NCBI RefSeq assembly: GCF_002286775.1
Contig: NZ_NSGJ01000006.1
Span: 62,001-126,000 of the forward strand
Length of the DNA stretch: 64,000 nt
Origin: Myroides sp. N17-2
Lineage (GTDB): Bacteria > Bacteroidota > Bacteroidia > Flavobacteriales > Flavobacteriaceae
Direction: 5' to 3'
A model generated the notes under the pieces. That model was not told the DNA's origin, did not search any database, and was given only the letters and a program-made list of their open reading frames with translations. Shown here piece by piece: positions 1 through 7,543 of this stretch; the first letter of the stretch is position 1; every line of letters starts with the position of its first letter. A program made the translations under genes and the position numbers.

Positions 1-104
1 TGAAAGATCTCTAACCAAGTAAATAACGATTGTATGCTACTAATTATTCTAATAACATTAAGATATTGTAAGGAGAACAAGTGGCGTAAATTTGGCGTAT
101 AAAA

Positions 105-135
105 AAAGGTGCGTGATAAACTATCACGCACCTTT
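105..135 (-). terminator. Intrinsic terminator of the DUF4870-like gene
   Basis: A 13-bp stem (105-117 with 123-135) with a 5-base loop. Read on the minus strand it is followed by seven T, just past the stop of the gene at 157-483. Confidence 0.85.
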
Positions 136-156
136 ATATATGTTTTAGGTATTTAC

Positions 157-483
157 TTAATTTAGAAAAGTAAACGCTTTATCAGCCCAAGCACCAATAA
201 GTGGTAGTGGCTTTTGTTTTGCACTTGCAGCATTAATAACACCAATTAACCAAAATACAAAAAGCACTAAATAAAGGAAACTTAATATCCCTGCTAAAGT
301 TGGAACTATTCTAGAAACTATGTTTATAATAATTCCTAAACTGAATGTAAGGACTAGTAATCCGAATGATTGTTTTAAGTGGTATTTTAATAAATCATCT
401 GCTTTTTCTTTTCCAACAAAGAATGAAACTAACCATCCGATTAGTGTGAAGTAAGATACAATAGATAAAGTTTTGTTATCCAT
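157..483 (-). CDS. Small DUF4870/Tic20-like membrane protein
   Basis: Protein of 108 residues with about three hydrophobic segments: one near the N-terminus, one around residues 38-58 and one around 65-90. The order, including a central KYHLKQS stretch, matches the DUF4870 (Tic20-like) family of small membrane proteins. The family function is not established. I place the start at the ATG at 483 rather than at a TTG two codons upstream. The gene stands alone and has its own terminator. Confident as a gene; the family name is from recall of the sequence pattern. Confidence 0.8.
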   Translation of the reverse strand: MDNKTLSIVSYFTLIGWLVSFFVGKEKADDLLKYHLKQSFGLLVLTFSLGIIINIVSRIVPTLAGILSFLYLVLFVFWLIGVINAASAKQKPLPLIGAWADKAFTFLN

Positions 484-880
484 AATCAATTTTTTAAATT
501 AAACTTTCTTTTTATAATACAAAGGTTAATAAAATTATAATAAGAACTACTATGTTTTTCAATAAAATATTAATAATGTGAACTATATTGTTTGTTATTT
601 GGTTTGAAATAGCTGTTTTCGGGGAGTTTTAGGTGTTATTTGTTAATACTGCGAAATCATTATTTTGTTAGTTTTTTGATAAAACACATTCTAATCTAGT
701 CTTTGATTCTAGTAAGATGTCTGTTTTCTAACAATAAAACTAATAGTATGAATGACAGTATTTTAATTTAAAAACATGAGACTTGTCAGTTAATTATTAA
801 ATCGAAGTATTATCTTTGCACCGAAATTCTTCCATTTAGGGTTTCAAATACATAATAATCTACACTTAAAAGTTTATAGC
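484..880. other. Divergent intergenic region
   Basis: About 400 bases between two divergent genes. It holds the trhO promoter at its right end and, on the left, an ACCTTTG motif reading toward the minus strand that may drive the DUF4870-like gene. The middle is AT-rich and I see no open frame or strong hairpin in it. Confidence 0.6.
811..818 (+). promoter_or_regulatory. Promoter -7 element for trhO operon
   Basis: TATCTTTG matches the Bacteroidota -7 consensus TAnnTTTG, with a TTG about 25 bases upstream. The start codon of trhO lies 62 bases downstream, leaving a leader of roughly 55 nt. Confidence 0.65.
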
Positions 881-2239
881 ATGCAACTGTATAACACATT
901 AAGCGCAGAAGAGAGAGCAGATCTTATCGAGCAAGCGGGAGAGAACCGTTTGACTTTGTCTTTCTATGCGTACGCCAAAATAGAAAACCCACAACAATTT
1001 AGAGACGAGTTATTCCTAGCATGGGATGCATTAGACGCTTTAGGACGTACTTATGTAGCGCATGAAGGTATTAATGCTCAGATGTCTGTACCTGCATCAC
1101 AGTTTGACGCATTTAGAGATACGCTAGAGCAATATGACTTTATGAAGGGTATCCGTCTGAATGTTGCCGTTGAGCAAGATGATTTGTCTTTCTTAAAACT
1201 AACAGTTAAAGTTAGAAATAAGATTGTAGCAGATGGTCTGAATGACAATACATTCGATGTTACAAATAAGGGAATTCACTTAAAGGCAAAAGAATTTAAT
1301 TCATTATTAGAAGATCCAAACACTGTAGTAGTTGATTTCCGTAATCACTATGAGAGTGAAGTAGGACATTTCGTTGGAGCTATCACACCTGATGTGGATA
1401 CTTTCAGAGAATCACTACCTATCATTAAAGACCAACTAGAAGACATTAAGGAAGAAAAGAACTTACTGATGTACTGTACAGGTGGTATCCGCTGCGAGAA
1501 GGCATCTGCTTACTTTAGACATCATGGGTTTAAGAATGTGTACCAACTAGAAGGAGGTATCATTGAATACACACGTCAAGTAAAAGCAGAGGGACTAGAA
1601 AGTAAATTCATCGGAAAGAACTTCGTGTTTGACCACCGTTTAGGAGAGCGCATCACAGATGATATTATCTCTAACTGTCACCAATGTGGTAAGCCATGTG
1701 ATACACATGTGAACTGTGCGAATGAAGCTTGTCACCTATTGTTTATTCAATGTGATGAGTGTGCTGAGAAAATGCACGGATGCTGCTCAGACCCATGTTT
1801 AGATATTATCCAATTGCCAGAAGATGAACAAAAGCGCTTGCGTCAAGGTGTTCAGAAGGGTAATCTTATCTTTAAGAAAGGTCGTTCAGAGAATCTTGAG
1901 TTCCAAAAGGAGCGTAATGTATTCGAAGAGATTAAAGCGGTTAAGGTTAGCGCAGTAACACAGATTCGCAAGAAACAAGTGGAACGCAAAGTACTTATCG
2001 GTTCAGCACAACACTACTTTACTAAAGCTAGTGTGGTACAGTTTATTGTAGACAAGGAGTTGAATATAGGAGATAAAATCGCTATCGTAGGGCCTACGAC
2101 AGGAGATGAACGTCTAACTATAGAGAAGATGATGGTGAATGGTGTGGAAGTTAGCACAGCTAATAATGGAGATAAAATGACTATGGAAGTAGGATTCCGT
2201 ATTCGTAAGAACGACCAATTGTTTAAATTAACAGAATAG
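881..2239 (+). CDS. trhO: tRNA uridine(34) hydroxylase TrhO with extra C-terminal domain
   Basis: Rhodanese-family enzyme that uses O2 to form 5-hydroxyuridine at tRNA position 34. Residues 1-115 are the N-terminal acylphosphatase-like domain. The rhodanese domain carries the active-site loop CTGGIRC with the catalytic cysteine at residue 199. A cysteine-rich segment follows (about residues 260-310, many CxxC pairs), probably a zinc site. E. coli TrhO is about 350 residues; this protein has 452. The surplus (about 367-452) resembles the C-terminal domain of the adjacent TrhP, with shared features such as HYF.KAS, a GPTTG/GPSTG turn and FRIR near the end. First gene of an operon, 9 bases before trhP. 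Confidence 0.92.
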   Translation: MQLYNTLSAEERADLIEQAGENRLTLSFYAYAKIENPQQFRDELFLAWDALDALGRTYVAHEGINAQMSVPASQFDAFRDTLEQYDFMKGIRLNVAVEQDDLSFLKLTVKVRNKIVADGLNDNTFDVTNKGIHLKAKEFNSLLEDPNTVVVDFRNHYESEVGHFVGAITPDVDTFRESLPIIKDQLEDIKEEKNLLMYCTGGIRCEKASAYFRHHGFKNVYQLEGGIIEYTRQVKAEGLESKFIGKNFVFDHRLGERITDDIISNCHQCGKPCDTHVNCANEACHLLFIQCDECAEKMHGCCSDPCLDIIQLPEDEQKRLRQGVQKGNLIFKKGRSENLEFQKERNVFEEIKAVKVSAVTQIRKKQVERKVLIGSAQHYFTKASVVQFIVDKELNIGDKIAIVGPTTGDERLTIEKMMVNGVEVSTANNGDKMTMEVGFRIRKNDQLFKLTE

Positions 2240-2248
2240 ATAAAGAAT

Positions 2249-3490
2249 ATGACAGTTTCAGGAAGAGTAGAGCTTATGGCTCCTGCAGGTAACTTCGAGT
2301 CTTTACAGGCAGCATTAGATAACGGTGCAGACTCAGTATATTTCGGAGTAGACCAATTAAATATGCGTGCACGTTCAACAGTGAACTTCTCTATAGATGA
2401 TTTAGAGGAGATCGCTAGACGATGTAAAGAGAAGAATGTACGTACCTATTTGACGTTAAACACTATCGTTTATGACCACGATTTATCAGTGGTAAAGACT
2501 TTGTTAAACAAAGCAAAAGAGGCAGGGCTTACAGCAGTTATTGCATCTGATCAGGCAGTTATTGCTTCAGCAAGAGCTATTGGATTAGAAGTGCATATCT
2601 CTACTCAACTTAATGTGACAAACATTGAAACTGTTAAGTTTTATAGCTTATTCGCTGATACGATCGTGCTTTCTCGTGAGCTAAGCTTACGCCAAGTGAA
2701 AATGATCACTGAAGGTATCGAACGCGAACAAGTAAAAGGACCATCAGGTAACCTTGTCGAAATAGAAATATTCGGTCATGGTGCATTGTGTATGGCTGTA
2801 TCAGGTAAATGTTATCTAAGTCTACATTCTCATAACTCTTCTGCTAATAGAGGAGCATGTAAGCAAAACTGCCGTAAGAAATATACAGTTATCGATCAAG
2901 AAACAGGTTTTGAGATAGAGATAGATAACGAGTATATGATGTCTCCTAAAGATTTATGTACATTAGACTTCTTAGATCAAGTGATCGAGGCAGGTACTAA
3001 AGTATTAAAGATCGAGGGTAGAGGTAGAGCTCCTGAGTATGTAGCTACTGTGATTCGTACTTACCGTGAGGCTATAGATGCTGTAGCTGATGGAACATAC
3101 TCTCAAGAGAAAGTAACTGAGTGGATGAAAGCACTAGAGACGGTATATAATCGCGGTTTTTGGAGTGGATATTACTTAGGACAGAAGCTTGGTGAGTGGA
3201 GTGATAATCCAGGAAGTAATGCTACCCAAAAGAAAGTATATGTAGGTAAAGCTGCCCATTATTTCCAAAAAGCGTCTATCGGAGAGTTTAAGATTGAAGC
3301 ATATGATATTAAGGAAGGGGATAGAATTCTTATCACCGGACCTAGTACAGGTGCACAAGAACTTGTGATAGATGAGTTATTTGTAAATGAGCAAAAAGTA
3401 GAGAAGGCGACTAAGGGAGATGATTGTACAATCAAATTGCCTTTTAGAATACGCCTATCTGACAAACTATATAAAATAGTGGAAGCATAA
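2249..3490 (+). CDS. trhP: U32 family tRNA hydroxylation protein TrhP
   Basis: Peptidase U32 family protein, 413 residues. Members act with prephenate in the O2-independent route to 5-hydroxyuridine-34 in tRNA, and despite the name are not known as peptidases in this role. The N-terminal half begins ELMAPAGNFESL, the family signature. Cysteines at about 181, 188, 204 and 208 lie where the family binds an Fe-S cluster. Residues 331-413 form the small C-terminal domain shared with TrhO. The stop codon overlaps the start of the ferredoxin gene (TAATG), so the two are probably translationally coupled. Confidence 0.92.
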   Translation: MTVSGRVELMAPAGNFESLQAALDNGADSVYFGVDQLNMRARSTVNFSIDDLEEIARRCKEKNVRTYLTLNTIVYDHDLSVVKTLLNKAKEAGLTAVIASDQAVIASARAIGLEVHISTQLNVTNIETVKFYSLFADTIVLSRELSLRQVKMITEGIEREQVKGPSGNLVEIEIFGHGALCMAVSGKCYLSLHSHNSSANRGACKQNCRKKYTVIDQETGFEIEIDNEYMMSPKDLCTLDFLDQVIEAGTKVLKIEGRGRAPEYVATVIRTYREAIDAVADGTYSQEKVTEWMKALETVYNRGFWSGYYLGQKLGEWSDNPGSNATQKKVYVGKAAHYFQKASIGEFKIEAYDIKEGDRILITGPSTGAQELVIDELFVNEQKVEKATKGDDCTIKLPFRIRLSDKLYKIVEA

Positions 3491-3720
3491 TGGTTATAGT
3501 TACTTTACAGCGAGATAAGTGTATCGGGTGTAATTATTGTGTTGAGGTAGCCCCTCAGCAGTTCCAAATGTCTAAGAAGGATGGAAAGACAGTTTTATTA
3601 AAATCTGTCAATAACAAGGGGTTTCATACGCTGAAATCATCTGATTATACTATCTTAGACAGCTGTGAACAGGCAGAGAAAGTGTGTCCTGTACACATCA
3701 TCACTGTAAAAGATGTATAA
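3490..3720 (+). CDS. Single-cluster [4Fe-4S] ferredoxin
   Basis: Protein of 76 residues with C11-x2-C14-x2-C17 near the N-terminus and a final CP pair (C66-P67), enough to hold one [4Fe-4S] cluster. Small ferredoxins donate single electrons. Its start overlaps the stop of trhP, so the likely partner is the Fe-S enzyme TrhP; this partnership is inferred from position. A ferredoxin has been linked to the related U32 rRNA hydroxylation in E. coli, as far as I recall. Confidence 0.88.
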   Translation: MVIVTLQRDKCIGCNYCVEVAPQQFQMSKKDGKTVLLKSVNNKGFHTLKSSDYTILDSCEQAEKVCPVHIITVKDV

Positions 3721-3721
3721 T

Positions 3722-4078
3722 ATGAGAAAGATATATTATTTAAGTACTTGTAGCACATGTAAGCGTATTCTTGGTGAAATGCCAGAACTCGATACATTTG
3801 AATTACAAGAGATCAAGAAGAATCCAGTAACCAATGCTCAGTTGGAAGAGATGTACGCGGTAGTAGGTAGTTATGAAAAACTGTTTAATAAACGTGCTCA
3901 ACTCTATAAAAGCGAAGGGCTAAAGGATAAGAATCTTCAAGAAGAGGACTACAGAAAGCTTATTTTAGAGCAGTACACTTTTCTTAATCGCCCTGTGATG
4001 ATTATTGATGATAACATCTATGTAGGGAATAGCAAGAAAGTAGTAGAAGCTGCGATGGAACAAGTAAAGAATAAATAA
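3722..4078 (+). CDS. ArsC/Spx-like thioredoxin-fold protein
   Basis: Protein of 118 residues of the ArsC family. It starts MRKIYYLSTCSTC, where CSTC is the thiol motif of the thioredoxin fold, followed by a segment (about 40-75) with FNKR and a late P (NRPVMI) before the last strand, as in YffB/Spx/ArsC proteins. Without the ArsC arginine pattern clearly in place, arsenate reduction cannot be claimed. The ATG at 3722, one base after the ferredoxin stop, is preferred to an in-frame ATG at 3713. Last gene of the trhO operon, followed by a terminator. Confidence 0.85.
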   Translation: MRKIYYLSTCSTCKRILGEMPELDTFELQEIKKNPVTNAQLEEMYAVVGSYEKLFNKRAQLYKSEGLKDKNLQEEDYRKLILEQYTFLNRPVMIIDDNIYVGNSKKVVEAAMEQVKNK

Positions 4079-4085
4079 ATAGAGA

Positions 4086-4114
4086 AGAGTCAGCATACCG
4101 CTGACTCTTTTTTT
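4086..4114 (+). terminator. Terminator of the trhO operon
   Basis: A 9-bp stem (4086-4094 with 4100-4108), 5-base loop, then seven T. Confidence 0.9.
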
Positions 4115-4248
4115 GTTTCAGTTTGACATTAGTTATTGTCATTAATAGCTGATACTGACGTTTCAGAAGGCTTTTTTACCGTTTAGAGTAAGTTTATGTG
4201 AGTAGTGGGATTAAAATAACGACTTTTGGTATTCTAAAGCGACGTTTT

Positions 4249-4776
4249 ATGAGAGAGGTAGTTTTATATATTTCGTGTAGTTTAGATGGATACATTGCTA
4301 AGCCGGGAGATGATTTGAGTTTCTTAGATGCAGTGCAGATAGAAGGAGAGGATTATGGGTATACCGCATTTACTGATAGTATAGATACTGTATTAATAGG
4401 TAAGCGTACGTATGATTGGGTAGTTAGTCAAGGACAGGGATTTCACCATGCGGATAAGGAAACGTATGTGATGACAAGGCAAAACTTACCAAGTGAGGGA
4501 AATGTAACATTCTATAATGGTGATTTAAAAGAATTAGTAGTTAATCTTAAAGCCAAGGAAGGGAAAGATATATTCTGTGATGGGGGCGCGCAGTTAGCGA
4601 ATAGATTACTAAAGGATAAATTGATAGATAAGATTATTTTGTCTGTGATACCAGTGGTGTTAGGAGCAGGAACACGATTATTTAATGAGGGTATTCCTGA
4701 ACAAAGATTAGTGTTATTAGATTCTAATGCTTTCAAATCAGGATTAGTACAACTTACGTATAAAGTAGAAAAGTAA
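4249..4776 (+). CDS. RibD C-terminal/DHFR-like reductase
   Basis: Protein of 175 residues of the dihydrofolate reductase-like RibD C-terminal family (YyaP/YwjB type). It opens with VVLYISCSLDGYIA, the family's first strand, has LIGKRTYDW in the middle and DGGAQLANRLL followed by IPVVLGAGTRLF, the nucleotide-binding region. The substrate is unknown; these stand-alone proteins are usually NADPH-dependent reductases of uncharacterised role. The frame extends upstream to a GTG at 4198, but the ATG at 4249 puts the first strand at the N-terminus as in homologues. Single gene with no tight neighbours. Confidence 0.88.
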   Translation: MREVVLYISCSLDGYIAKPGDDLSFLDAVQIEGEDYGYTAFTDSIDTVLIGKRTYDWVVSQGQGFHHADKETYVMTRQNLPSEGNVTFYNGDLKELVVNLKAKEGKDIFCDGGAQLANRLLKDKLIDKIILSVIPVVLGAGTRLFNEGIPEQRLVLLDSNAFKSGLVQLTYKVEK

Positions 4777-4946
4777 TAAAACAGGCTAATATAGATACTT
4801 GTTTTTAGCATATAATTGAACCAATACTTCGCCGGTTCTATAAAAGTAAACTAGTGACTTTAGGTAGCCTTAAAGTTTTAAGTTTTGTGTAAGTAAACTT
4901 CGTTGACTTTTACGAGTCAATTAATTAGGTTTTTATTTAATGTTTT
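4777..4946 (+). other. Structured 3' region or small RNA after the reductase gene
   Basis: About 170 bases without a gene between the reductase stop and the terminator at 4949. It contains several small inverted repeats: GAACC/GGTTC near 4819, ACTTTAGG/CCTTAAAGT near 4857, and GTAAA/TTTAC near 4890. It is either a long 3' UTR or a short separate RNA. No clear TAnnTTTG promoter was found inside it. Confidence 0.3.
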
Positions 4947-4948
4947 GA

Positions 4949-4981
4949 GCTAAGACACCTAGTGTCTTAGCTTTTATTTTT
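4949..4981 (+). terminator. Intrinsic terminator
   Basis: Perfect 10-bp stem (4949-4958 with 4962-4971), 3-base loop, then a T-rich tail. It ends whatever transcript crosses 4777-4948. Confidence 0.8.
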
Positions 4982-5103
4982 ACAGGTAATTATTTGTTAA
5001 TTAGTTATTTATGTATTTTTTGTAATTATTTTCAAAACAAAGTGTGACCAAATGTGAACTTTGTTGTCTTAATATTGAAAACGAAAGGGAAGAATTGCTA
5101 TCA

Positions 5104-5111
5104 TACCTTTG
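5104..5111 (+). promoter_or_regulatory. Promoter -7 element for candidate RNA
   Basis: TACCTTTG, an exact match to TAnnTTTG. No coding frame follows; a structured stretch and a strong terminator do. Confidence 0.6.
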
Positions 5112-5117
5112 TAAAAA

Positions 5118-5388
5118 GAAAAGAAAGAAAAGTTTTAAGTACTTGGGGGTTAAATTAAAACATAAGATTTAAGGTTAGGTTGTTTTAGTAAGGAATTTAA
5201 TTCACATAGTTTCGGCGCAATATGCTAAACTATTGCTGACTTTGTAGATTGTGGTGGTCTAAATAAGGACTTAGAAGGCGTAGTTCATAGTTATGGTTGT
5301 TTTGGTTATCTCCTATTTAGGCGACGAAACGAATTATAGTAGGAGTATAAAGATACAAAAGAGAGCTTACGGGCTCTCTTTGTTTTTT
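5118..5388 (+). ncRNA. Candidate structured non-coding RNA, about 270 nt
   Basis: The stretch has a -7 promoter element at its start and an intrinsic terminator at its end, and no open frame that ends before the terminator. It has a perfect 7-bp hairpin (5206-5212 with 5227-5233), a 6-bp hairpin (5310-5315 with 5340-5345), and a direct repeat GGTTGTTTT near 5179 and 5296. I could not match it to tmRNA, RNase P RNA or SRP RNA by their hallmark sequences. A flavobacterial 6S-like RNA is possible but not shown. Exact ends are inferred. Confidence 0.5.
5358..5388 (+). terminator. Terminator of candidate RNA
   Basis: A 9-bp stem (5358-5366 with 5373-5381), 6-base loop, and a T-rich tail TGTTTTTT. 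Confidence 0.85.
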
Positions 5389-5593
5389 AGGACTATTAGA
5401 CTTTTTGTATCTTAATTTACAGCAAAATTTAAGGGTGTAGTAAAAAGGATGGAATTTAATATGTATCTTTGTAAAGTATTGAATGTTAGTGTTCAGTAAT
5501 TTTTTTAGGCCAATCTTCGAGGCTAATAGTTAAAAATAATCAGATCAAACGTTAATAGGGAGAAATAGGCATTTTTATGCAGTTTTGGTTCGA
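5389..5593. other. Gene-free region with a second promoter-like element
   Basis: Contains TATCTTTG at 5464-5471, an exact TAnnTTTG match reading to the right. No coding frame follows. A transcript from here would run into the tandem repeat and hairpin at 5594-5666. Confidence 0.4.
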
Positions 5594-5637
5594 GTGAGTC
5601 CATAGTGAGTCCATAATGAGTCCATAGTGACTCCATT
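5594..5637. repeat. 11-bp tandem repeat, four units
   Basis: Four consecutive 11-bp units of the form GTGAGTCCATA at 5594, 5605, 5616 and 5627. The third starts with A instead of G; the fourth reads GTGACTCCATT and forms part of the 5' arm of the adjoining hairpin. Confidence 0.9.
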
Positions 5638-5666
5638 AAAACGAGCTTTTTAATGGAGTCATTATG
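5623..5666. repeat. Long hairpin fused to the tandem repeat
   Basis: Arms 5623-5641 and 5648-5666 pair over 19 bp with a single G-T pair and a 6-base loop. The inner 13 bp (5629-5641 with 5648-5660) are perfect. There is no T-tract after it, so it is not a standard terminator. Confidence 0.9.
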
Positions 5667-5948
5667 CACACACGATGGTATCAATGTACTTTCATATAAA
5701 GCCAGATAGTAACTTCATAGATAGGGAAGGGTAATAAAATAAGGTGGTTTATTTTTCTTGAGATAAGTAATACAATCTATAGTCCTTATAAGAGTTAAGG
5801 GCTTTGATTTATAATGAGATAGGAATGATAATCGAACTGCAAAAGGTACGGTTTTATTGTGTGGCTTCTTATCTTTCTGAAATAATAGCATTAGATATGT
5901 GCTTTAATAGTTGGATGTAGAGTATTTTGGATACAATATCCATTCAGT
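5667..5948. other. Gene-free region
   Basis: About 280 bases between the hairpin and the palindrome at 5949. I see no open frame, promoter match or strong hairpin. Confidence 0.5.
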
Positions 5949-6039
5949 TTGTCACCCTGAGGAACGAAGGGTCTCACTAGTAATTCTAACAAACACTATA
6001 TTTAATATAATGTGACCCTTCCTGCCGTCAGGGTGACAA
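5949..6039. repeat. REP-like 91-bp palindrome next to GIY-YIG gene
   Basis: The outer arms are a perfect 12-bp inverted repeat, TTGTCACCCTGA at 5949-5960 and TCAGGGTGACAA at 6028-6039. Inside, GAAGGGTCTCAC (about 5966-5977) pairs imperfectly with GTGACCCTTC (about 6012-6021). Sequences beginning GTCACCCTGA are, from recall, common dispersed repeats in Bacteroidota genomes. It lies 27 bases beyond the stop codon of the GIY-YIG gene on the minus strand. There is no T-tract, so termination is not its obvious role. Confidence 0.8.
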
Positions 6040-6066
6040 TAGCATCGGATAAATATGGCGATTTTA

Positions 6067-6369
6067 TTACAAGAGAATAGTTTCTAAATATGGATTTATA
6101 GTTTTTATTAAGGCTATCTTTTTATCTTTTTTCCACCCTTTTAGTTCCTTTTCACGTGTGATAGCGTTATTTATATAGATTGACTGTTCATAATATACTA
6201 ATTCTATAACATTGTATTTTGCAGTAAAACACGAAGTGTTTGTTTTGTTTATATGCTCGTATACTCTTCTTTGTAAGTCATTTGTTACCCCTATATAGAA
6301 CGTTGTTCTATATTTATTTGTTAAAATATAGGTATAATAAAAACCCCTGTTATCAGTGTATAAATTCAT
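6067..6369 (-). CDS. Solitary GIY-YIG nuclease-domain protein
   Basis: Protein of 100 residues made only of a GIY-YIG domain: YTYIL (about 12-16) and YIGVTNDLQRRVYEH (about 25-39) carry the two short motifs and the catalytic arginine. A later AITREKELKGWKKDKK supplies the conserved glutamate and a basic tail. It belongs to the UvrC-like/URI group that is often multicopy in Bacteroidota. Cellular role unknown; it has no DNA-targeting domain of its own. The gene is isolated, AT-rich and next to a palindromic repeat on its 3' side, which suggests a mobile or repeat-associated gene. Confidence 0.88.
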   Translation of the reverse strand: MNLYTDNRGFYYTYILTNKYRTTFYIGVTNDLQRRVYEHINKTNTSCFTAKYNVIELVYYEQSIYINNAITREKELKGWKKDKKIALIKTINPYLETILL

Positions 6370-6623
6370 ATTGAATTAGTGTTTGTGTTGTTTGATTCCA
6401 TATCTAGGTTTTTTACTAAGATAATATTTTTCCCCTATGGATGTTAACCTGTATTAGGTATTCTTTGATTACTTAAGTTTTTTGCCAAGTATTCTTTGAT
6501 TCCTTACATTCTCTTTTGATGTAGGGCTAACTCTAGCTTTAATAAATTTGTGAAAGATTATAAATATACCCTATTGTAGTCAGTATTTTGTGCTATTTAT
6601 AAGCTAGTTAGTAATGATTTTCA

Positions 6624-6631
6624 TACCTTTG
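6624..6631 (+). promoter_or_regulatory. Promoter -7 element for yicC
   Basis: TACCTTTG, exact match to TAnnTTTG, 21 bases before the yicC start; leader about 15 nt. Confidence 0.7.
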
Positions 6632-6652
6632 TAGCTATTATTTTTTTAATAT

Positions 6653-7513
6653 ATGATACAATCGATGACAGGATTTGGTAAAGCAAGTTTGCAATTACCA
6701 ACAAAGAAAATCACAGTAGAAGTAAAATCGCTTAATAGTAAAAGCTTAGATCTAAATGTCAGACTACCATCGACGTATAGAGAGAAAGAGTTACCACTTC
6801 GTAACCTTATAGCATCTGAATTAGAGCGTGGTAAAGTTGACTTCTCATTATACAGTGAGATTACAGCTGAGGAGACTTCTAATAAGATCAACGGGCCTAT
6901 CGTGATGGCATATATTAATCAGATGAAAGATATCATCGCTGATGCTGATACGACAGAACTTATGAAGATGGCTGTGCGTATGCCAGATGCTTTAAAAGTA
7001 GAACGTGCTGAACTAGACGAGAACGAATGGAAAGAGATCGAAAAAGTTATCACTGAGGCGATCGCTAATATGAAAGAATTCCGTGCAAGTGAAGGAGCTT
7101 CGCTAGAGAAAGACTTTAGACTGCGTATAGGTAATATCCGCAAGTATATGGATGAGGTATCTGAGTTAGATAAAGAACGTATCGTAACTGTAAAAGAGAG
7201 ATTACGCGCTAATCTAGTGGAACTTCAACTTAATATCGATGAGAATAGATATGAGCAAGAGGTTATCTACTACCTAGAGAAGATGGATATCACAGAGGAA
7301 AAAGTACGTCTAAGTAAACACCTTGATTACTTTATTGAAACAATAGAGGGAACTGAAGCGAATGGTCGTAAACTTGGGTTTATCGGTCAGGAGATGGGTC
7401 GTGAGATCAATACTATGGGATCTAAATCTAACCACGCTGAGATGCAGAAGATAGTGGTGAAGATGAAAGATGAATTAGAGAAAATTAAAGAGCAGGTACT
7501 TAACGTGCTTTAG
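6653..7513 (+). CDS. yicC: YicC family endoribonuclease
   Basis: Protein of 286 residues, the usual length. It opens IQSMTGFGKA, the family's N-terminal signature, and ends with the DUF1732 region GRKLGFIGQEMGREINTMGS, where conserved acidic residues lie. YicC proteins are RNA endonucleases implicated in small-RNA turnover in E. coli; the substrate here is unknown. First of three genes yicC-gmk-nadD on the plus strand with short gaps (30 and 12 bases), probably one operon from the promoter just upstream. Pairing of yicC with gmk is common across bacteria. Confidence 0.93.
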   Translation: MIQSMTGFGKASLQLPTKKITVEVKSLNSKSLDLNVRLPSTYREKELPLRNLIASELERGKVDFSLYSEITAEETSNKINGPIVMAYINQMKDIIADADTTELMKMAVRMPDALKVERAELDENEWKEIEKVITEAIANMKEFRASEGASLEKDFRLRIGNIRKYMDEVSELDKERIVTVKERLRANLVELQLNIDENRYEQEVIYYLEKMDITEEKVRLSKHLDYFIETIEGTEANGRKLGFIGQEMGREINTMGSKSNHAEMQKIVVKMKDELEKIKEQVLNVL

Positions 7514-7543
7514 TAGATATATACAACACGACAGAATATTATT

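Noticed and set aside
34..102. Possible 22-codon frame at the left window edge ending RKFGV
   Set aside because: Too short, no promoter match, preceded by an in-frame stop at 1-3 and without recognisable similarity.
5588..5600. GGTTCGAGT resembling a tRNA T-arm
   Set aside because: No acceptor stem, anticodon arm or matching T-stem around it; the bases belong to the start of the 11-bp tandem repeat.
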